From NCBI RefSeq assembly GCF_029227915.1, contig NC_079878.1:9796001-9860000 (forward strand): a stretch of DNA of 64,000 nucleotides, in the 5' to 3' direction. Position 1 is the stretch's first letter. The number at the start of each line of letters is the position of its first letter. Of the stretch, positions 61,001-64,000 are shown piece by piece. The notes under the pieces are model-generated. The model was given only the letters and a program-made list of their open reading frames with translations, had not been told where the DNA came from and did not search any database. A program made the translations under genes and the position numbers. The stretch is from Hydractinia symbiolongicarpus (taxonomy: Eukaryota; Cnidaria; Hydrozoa; Anthoathecata; Hydractiniidae).

Positions 61001-63783
61001 AAGGTATGGTGGAGGACGTTCAACTCCTCTCTTGTCTCTTAAGGAGACCCTTCACCCTAGGTGGTATTAATAACGACTAACAAAAATTGGGTTGTTATTA
61101 CTTATTAATGCTTGATGATGATTTACCATTTACCAACTGGTGGCCTTGTGGTAGAGGGTTTGTTTTCACTGCTGGAGGTCTTGGGTTTAAACCCTGGCTA
61201 AGTCATGCCAGAGACTATAAAAGTGTGAATCTACCTCTGCCTAGTGCTCAGCATGAGAATAAGATTGATAGGCGGTTGTCTAGTTGAGTGATTGCTGTGC
61301 TTGCACGACTTTCGTAGCTTGAATGGCAGCTTTAAATGCACTAGGACCCCCTTCGAAAGAACCTTGTTGATAGTAGTACCAATAGGAACTGAAGAGGTCG
61401 TCCTGGGTAAATAATTTCAATAATAATACTAATAATTATTATTGATAGTGGCATAGTGTTTGGGATTCACTGCTCGTGGAGCTTGATCTGTAAACGTCCC
61501 CTGCTTCGTGTGATGCACAAAGTAATGGAATTAATCCTGCTCGAGTCTACATAATTAAGTCTCGAAATTATTTGTGCCACTGAGTGTGTGAAAAATATGT
61601 TTGCCATAGCTCATCTAATTTTGGACAGCACACAGTTCATCATGCTTTGCGGTAGGAGCATGCAGAGGCGTGGTTGGGTTTCCACATGCTTTATATGACA
61701 AGGCTGGATAACAATAATTCCTTTTTTAGATTTCTTTATGTGTTTCAGAACATGGAAAGCAAGGCAAACCAGAATATGTCAGGATTTTAAAGGTAGAACT
61801 AAAAGTTTTTTTCGATCTTTTAATGGGTAATTTTATTGCAACGAAAGTATTTTTCAGGGCTTTATGACGAATTTTCACAAAATCCTCAACTCACCCTCAT
61901 CTTCTAAGGAAGCATTATTGGCGATCAAAGGATATGGCAAGTTTGCTAAGGTGAATGATTTTTTCATTTTAAAGCGAGCATTATTTTAAGATGTTGCTTA
62001 TTGGTGGCTGGCTGGTTCATTTGCTGGGGTGGTTTTTAAATTCTGTTTATATGCAATAAATCTATCTTTGAAAAATGAAAATACTGAGAATACAAATATC
62101 ATAACTTTTAATACAAAATAAAATATTGTTTCTGCAAGTGGGCTGAGATGCTTTTGTTAGAAAAAGTGAACTGACATAGTAGTTGTGAAAGTAAGATCTT
62201 GCTTACCAAACCAGTCTGCTTGTCCATATAAACAGACAATAAAAAGAAACCGAAAATAGAGATAGCATAACATGGCAAAAGTACTTTTCAAATGAGCCTG
62301 CTAGCTCCTATAAATTCCTGTTTACCATATTAAGAAAACCTGTTTTTTGGTATTGATCAGGTGTAAATTTTTCTTCCAACTCATGTTGTGTATTTCTGAT
62401 GTTCTGTAGTGTATAAATATATTTCCGTAGGCATGTGCTGAATTTTTTTCATCAGAAGATATGAAAAGCATGTTTGAGGAAATGCTGAGACGTAGTGAAC
62501 AATGTTACCAAAGGTAAAAGGTTTCGTTTCATATGCATCAATTTTGTATGTATCAATTTCGTATGCATCAATTTAGGGCTCTTTGTGTGGATAACTAGTC
62601 TAAAGCATCTAAAATCTTTATAACCAATATACTACTGTACAATACGTTAAGACCAATCATAAATCCTGGTGTGAAACCGAATCACATTACTCAGCAAAAT
62701 ATCCATCCAGATGTAGTTGTACATCAACTAAATATCAAAACAACTGGGTCTCCTGCAAATATAAAAAATATAAGTTATAAAAAGAACATAAGGAAGGTAG
62801 AAGTTGTTGCTGCACAAAACAAGAATCATGCTCAAACTGAAAATCAATTGGTAAACGAGAAAAAAAGAGAACATGAAATTAATACACGTGGAATTTTCCG
62901 TCTCCCTATCGCTGCACACAATATAGAGACGCTGACAAGCATACCTGAGAATGTTCAGAATGTCAATATTCAAAAATCCAATATTAAAAAAACAGCCCAT
63001 GATTCATCAACAGCAAACAATAAACAAACTTAACAACAATCTACATGAACTTAAAAACAACATAGATCGCATTGGAGAAGTTAAAAATAACCTTTTAACT
63101 ACACCACAAAGAATCAAGCAAACAACAAACAAACTTTTTGTCTTTAAAAAAAGTTTTCAAATGTTTTAAAAGTTATGAAAATAAGGATTGCTGTTTAATA
63201 TTGCCTTTTAATTCTTATCCCCCCATAACCTTTTATCTAGCATTGAAACAATTTGCGAGGAAAATTTATACTTGCTTCCAACATTTCTTGAAGCATTGGC
63301 AAACATGACGAAGTATTTAAAAGAGGTAAATATTTAAAATGTAATGTGGAGGCCATGCAATCGGCTTTTATGCAACACAGCTACCCAAAATTTTATATGG
63401 GATTTTTTTTTATCTCCGTTTTATTACCAAGACCAGTGCAATATTGTGCAGTACCAGTCTAGTGTAGGGTATAAATTTTTTTAGATTTGTTAAATATTGT
63501 AAACAAACACCTAGAATGTTCCCAAGCTTGTATATAAATCTGTCACAGAACTTCCTTTTTTTCAATGCTTTTTTAAGAAAATAATGTTCCTATAATTGAT
63601 CTATTTTATTCTAGATCTCCTCTTCATATCTTTATCCAATGGAAAAAATTATAGTCACATTATTTGACTATTATCCTAAACTTGGCAAAAATTCACAGGA
63701 ATTATACAGAAAGGGTTTCACAATGTTCATTGAAGCCATGTCTTCTAGTCCAGTCATATTGAAAAAATGTTTGTCCCACATTG
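40077..63783 (+). CDS. PRKDC: DNA-dependent protein kinase catalytic subunit, N-terminal exons (partial)
   Basis: Eighteen exons: 40077-40215, 40973-41049, 41159-41254, 43506-43580, 44428-44489, 45844-45890, 46881-46999, 49938-50031, 52350-52405, 54168-54195, 55803-55867, 56082-56174, 56342-56396, 61749-61792, 61858-61950, 62431-62513, 63241-63325 and 63615-63783. All use GT/AG and the phases agree throughout, giving about 493 residues. The order matches the human N-terminal HEAT-like region: 'SSLLFNEDFGILKV' (human LVFSRDFGLLVFV), 'LVSRFWSECSKG' (LFSKFYGELALK), 'LLIIAGCFKGITGYLNNF' (LPVLAGCLKGLSSLLCNF), 'ALLAIKGYGKFAK' (LSIAIRGYGLFAG). DNA-PKcs is a nuclear PIKK that with Ku joins broken DNA ends. 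The kinase domain lies beyond the window. Exon 7 starts at 46881, not further upstream, because only this acceptor keeps phase and alignment. Exon 13 (56342-56396) is inferred mainly from phase and splice sites. A next exon may begin at about 63967, not proven. Confidence 0.92.
41565..41620. repeat. 56-base near-perfect palindrome in PRKDC intron 3
   Basis: The 28-base arms meet at a central GAGCTC with no spacer. Left arm includes TTTACAAACTGCAGACTGTA and the right arm its inverse with one mismatch (TACAATCTGCAG). The A/T runs at the outer ends extend the symmetry. Confidence 0.9.
42160..43022. mobile_element. mariner-type MITE in PRKDC intron 3
   Basis: Left end CAGTACCGCCCGAATGTAAC and right end (inverse CAATACCGCCCAAATGTAAC) stay inverted for about 30 bases with few mismatches. 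TA flanks both sides (42158-42159 and 43023-43024). The 863-base interior has no recognisable transposase, so it is non-autonomous. Confidence 0.8.
44885..45669. mobile_element. TIR element in PRKDC intron 5
   Basis: Left end CAGGGAATTCCACGA and right end (inverse of TCATGGAATTCCCTG) are inverted, and GC-rich CGCACGCG-type blocks follow on both inner sides. TTAAA occurs directly outside each end, a probable target duplication. Length 785 bases with no coding potential. A hAT relationship would fit the CAGGG terminus, but the short duplication does not, so the superfamily is left open. Confidence 0.7.
47570..47642 (-). mobile_element. RTE LINE 3' tail, minus orientation
   Basis: CATCATCATCAT then TTGGCTTAACGTCCGTTTTC and CATGCTAGCATAGGTTGGAC match the tail of the large LINE at 57640-57700. 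It is a 5'-truncated insertion of under 100 bases in PRKDC intron 7. Confidence 0.85.
48735..48900. repeat. about 3-copy tandem repeat, unit near 60-65 bases
   Basis: ACTTCGGC(T/G)AGATTCTTTTT, CACAAATT(C)TTTTG and AACCAGAGTCC recur in the same order three times (about 48738, 48804, 48862 for the GATTCTTT block). It lies immediately beside the piggyBac-type MITE. Confidence 0.7.
48914..49561. mobile_element. piggyBac-type MITE, copy 1 (truncated)
   Basis: It starts after TTAA (48910-48913) with CCCTTTTCGGTCCAGGG and is homologous along its length to the inverse of copy 2 at 52629-53379: the GGTCATAGTATGTTC block, the poly-C tract, 'CAAACTTGGCAC', and 'TAACTCCTGTTAGG' all appear in mirrored order. 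Homology stops at about 49561, short of the second terminal repeat, so this copy is truncated. It stands in intron 7, in inverse orientation to copy 2. Confidence 0.8.
50265..50417. repeat. tandem duplication over the 3' end of the GPCR gene
   Basis: Units 50265-50340 and 50341-50417 are about 76 and 77 bases and nearly 90% alike. The second holds the last 24 codons and stop of the GPCR. The first lies just past its stop codon and is no longer in frame. Confidence 0.85.
50345..51370 (-). CDS. class A (rhodopsin-like) GPCR, orphan
   Basis: An intact intronless 341-residue seven-transmembrane receptor. N-glycosylation sites N4-T-T and N7-A-S precede TM1, which holds N40 (position 1.50). TM2 has N68 where most class A receptors have Asp at 2.50. 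TM3 ends T-R-Y (124-126) instead of D/E-R-Y. The extracellular pair C98 and C173 probably form the usual disulfide. TM6 carries C-W-S-P (249-252) and TM7 N-P-I-M-Y (293-297). The retinal-binding lysine of opsins is absent (position 7.43 is Leu), so it is not an opsin. Ligand is unknown; an amine or peptide cannot be decided. The gene lies antisense inside the PRKDC intron 50032-52349. Confidence 0.92.
   Translation of the reverse strand: MDFNTTNASFTDVEILFSDSLRVTLYIIYTIIIVFTVCMNGLVIYTYNSHGIQVTKFNLCLVHISASNIAQNIGIIPFIAVDLSTVGNKSKYFDSIICGFTDGLCGFFGGAFTCVICITFTSITRYLVIKKPLLGHVNKQKTKVYLTCFWLCGYLSLVPNLFSWELDQIHGFCVRKHLFSAITGLLYNAFLFIFGLLVPTMVMTVTYLMTIYHLYKIQPTPSVANRSKLKHRKHVIVLLGALIAAFLVCWSPFGLYWMLSSLSYFGNNIQAEYEKSRLLRYILIPCLLAGVTNPIMYALTSSAFRKAIKRAFSMRIKVDYTFSLRGVKSPQMVSRREITDL
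52629..53379. mobile_element. piggyBac-type MITE, copy 2 (both ends present)
   Basis: Ends CCCTATTCAGTCCGG and CCGGACCGAATAGGG are inverted repeats, and TTAA stands on both sides (52625-52628 and 53380-53383), which is the piggyBac target site. A poly-G run of 22 bases lies at 52642-52663 just inside the left end. The inner ends carry GGATTCCGCC and GGCGGAATCCG, also inverted. Length 751 bases with no transposase frame. Confidence 0.88.
55774..56064 (-). other. open frame rejected as a gene
   Basis: The 96-residue minus-strand frame overlaps the PRKDC exon at 55803-55867 antisense and continues through AT-rich intron. It has no motif and I regard it as a shadow. Confidence 0.5.
57072..57120. 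repeat. perfect 22-base hairpin in PRKDC intron 13
   Basis: AGTTATCAAAGAAAACACAG-GC and its exact inverse are separated by the 5-base loop AGGAG. There are no mismatches in 22 base pairs. Confidence 0.95.
57662..58537 (-). pseudogene. RTE retrotransposon ORF, downstream part after the premature stop
   Basis: In the same reading frame as the upstream part and separated from it by a single stop codon and about 15 codons. It includes a C4HC3-like PHD-type finger near residues 23-62 (CGVCRKG, CQTCKHWVHKKC, CKRC), then the RT thumb and a C-terminal domain with SVMLYGSETWAVK and LNWLGHLERM, frequent in RTE elements. The finger sits inside the RT-C-terminal region, not at the N-terminus. It is a nonsense mutation, with no frameshift seen. 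Confidence 0.8.
58583..60895 (-). CDS. RTE endonuclease-reverse transcriptase, upstream part of the broken ORF
   Basis: This 770-residue part begins with an AP-type endonuclease domain (about 55-300; GGDFNGHVG, SQHRLLVCDI and a leading NVGTLRGRAGEVV). A long linker follows, then a reverse transcriptase domain (about 490-770) with QFGFVPGRGTTDAI, AFVDLEKAFDRVP, VHQGSVLSPLLF and the catalytic YADD at 755-758. It ends at an in-frame TAA directly after 'EELV'. The same frame continues after the stop to 57662. A 14-residue repeat (VQQLAYNSQCDSDN, twice) lies in the linker, from a 42-base duplication at about 59829-59912. The family copies itself by target-primed reverse transcription. The element is a dead copy unless the stop is read through. 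Confidence 0.9.
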   Translation of the reverse strand: MAVRIVNQTNCVNGAGTLRSEGVAHGRTDVRCEHRQTVTQLSHHKVDNTRLRMASVNVGTLRGRAGEVVEMLERRSVDMCCVQEVRWRGASVRFVEGRRARYKLFWIGNTDGYGGVGIFVAEKWVEKVIDVMRVNSRIIVIKFLIGNRIVTFLSVYAPQCGLSDEDKDKFYDELIAVTSKFGDTELVMVGGDFNGHVGKSSEGYRGVHGGYGFGSRNKEGERLLEFGMATDMVVCNTSFSKRQGRLITYESDGCKTQIDYFLVRKSDKKMVKDVKVISGEECVSQHRLLVCDIILKSFREAKGKYRPRRKVWKLKEEIVARQFSAKVQQLAYNSQCDSDNVQQLAYNSQCDSDNVESTCTTLKNCLLEASDDTCGWTKGPARHRQTWWWNNEVDQCIKEKRKLWKEWKSGGSKNIYLEAKRRARTAVYKAKSEAERNRFADVLRREDQRNEVFKIAKQMKKTNQDIVGEKCIRNDEGVLASTEEEKRVAWKKHYQRLLNTKFDWDEDNLSDDDVVEGPAMQIKTEWVVEAIRKMKIGKAAGVSGIVAEMVKASGYIGVELITSLANQIIKDGAIPSEWQSSVIVNCFKGKGDALERGNYRGLKLVDQVMKVIERVIDKLLRERIDIDKMQFGFVPGRGTTDAIFLLRQLQEKYLGKRKNLYFAFVDLEKAFDRVPRKVIWWAMRKLGVDEWLVTMVQSMYSNARSRVRINDSLSDEFSVNVGVHQGSVLSPLLFILVLEALSMEFRTGCPWELLYADDLVLIAESMEELV
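61086..61420 (+). mobile_element. tRNA-derived SINE (copy 2)
   Basis: A-box-like TGGCCTTGTGGTAGAGG (61141-61157) and B-box-like GGGTTTAAACC (61183-61193) with tRNA-type spacing mark a polymerase III head that has lost the canonical GTTCGA core. The body segment 61275-61347 (GTTGTCTAGT ... CGTAGCTTG ... TTTAAATGCACTAGGAC) matches that in copy 1 in order and length (72-73 bases). The element is next to the LINE 5' end, on the opposite strand. Boundaries are approximate. Confidence 0.7.
62671..63169 (+). other. asparagine/lysine-rich intronic open frames, unrecognised
   Basis: A 120-residue frame (62671-63033) and an overlapping 72-residue frame in another phase (62951-63169) both lie in the PRKDC intron 62514-63240. 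They are N-, K- and I-rich, with no motif. The composition (few stops over 500 bases) is odd for the surrounding AT-rich intron, so it could be a decayed coding insert. I do not call it a gene. Confidence 0.25.
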
Positions 63784-64000
63784 GTAACTATAGCTTAAAT
63801 TGTGCTTTTTTGGTTATGAATTTTTTAAGCATTTTTCACAAAATTAATTCTACTAAGCATGAAAATAAAAACTTTTCATATCCCTTTTTATTTTATCAAA
63901 TATAAATACAAATGAAATAACATACATTTTATTTGCCTCTTTTTGATGCTCTTTCTCTTTCTTTAGTTTTTGTGTTCATTAGAAAAAAGCTGTTTTTTGA

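Larger units (their letters stand above)
57634..61075 (-). mobile_element. RTE-type non-LTR retrotransposon (CFDP2-like), almost full length
   Basis: The tail (ATC)n at 57634-57653 marks the 3' end on this minus-strand element. The 5' region beyond the start codon (60896-about 61075) contains the AGCTGGATGCCCTTCCTAGC block common at the 5' ends of RTE elements. The element lies in the PRKDC intron 56397-61748 antisense to the gene, and short 3' tails of the same family occur at 38.3 and 47.6 kb. The 5' boundary and a target duplication could not be fixed. Confidence 0.9.

Noticed and set aside
63967-64000. Next PRKDC exon at the window edge
   Set aside because: A TTTAG acceptor and phase-compatible frame exist, but the resulting residues do not clearly match DNA-PKcs and the exon is cut by the window end.

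Overview
The window is animal nuclear DNA. It is strongly AT-rich, and its genes are either single-exon or split into many short exons joined by GT...AG introns. Transposable-element remnants are dense. The protein repertoire (DNA-PKcs, a TGF-beta/activin type I receptor, Rab20-like GTPase, Nrdp1/RNF41, a class A GPCR, a CFDP2-like RTE retrotransposon) together with the base composition suggests an early-branching metazoan. A cnidarian, perhaps a hydrozoan, is my best guess, but this is inference. I see no prokaryotic operons, CRISPR arrays or rRNA/tRNA genes.

Layout. 1-6400: no host gene; two decayed pieces of an RTE-type LINE (about 2460-3720 and 4305-4705) and a repeat block around 5080-5590. 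6432-7103 (+): intronless Rab20-like GTPase. 7104-21687: gene-poor and repeat-rich, with hAT-like foldback MITEs, a 719-bp terminal-inverted-repeat element at 10927-11645, a widely spaced inverted repeat at 12210-13912, and microsatellites. 21688-27805 (+): seven exons of a TGF-beta/activin type I receptor serine/threonine kinase; the signal-peptide exon was not found. 27806-34249: no convincing gene. 34250-35212 (-): intronless RNF41/Nrdp1 E3 ligase. 36648-37000: tRNA-derived SINE. 37920-38420: a broken transposon ORF next to an RTE 3' tail. 40077-63783 (+): the first 18 coding exons (about 493 residues) of DNA-PKcs (PRKDC), running off the right edge. Its introns hold a complete antisense GPCR gene (50345-51370, -), two inverted copies of a piggyBac-type MITE, a mariner-type MITE, a further TIR element, and an almost intact RTE retrotransposon (57634 to about 61075, -) with a SINE beside its 5' end.

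The host genes are unrelated housekeeping and signalling genes: vesicle trafficking, TGF-beta/activin signalling, ubiquitination, DNA end joining and a receptor. They do not form a cluster with a common function. The exon models were built by hand from homology and splice phase. All DNA-PKcs and receptor exon joins listed keep the reading frame. I found no clear evidence of an undescribed multi-gene system. The most interesting material is the transposon biology (a foldback family with 8-bp target duplications, two SINEs sharing a central domain, an RTE carrying a PHD-like finger), the nested GPCR, and duplications that touch splice or coding ends.
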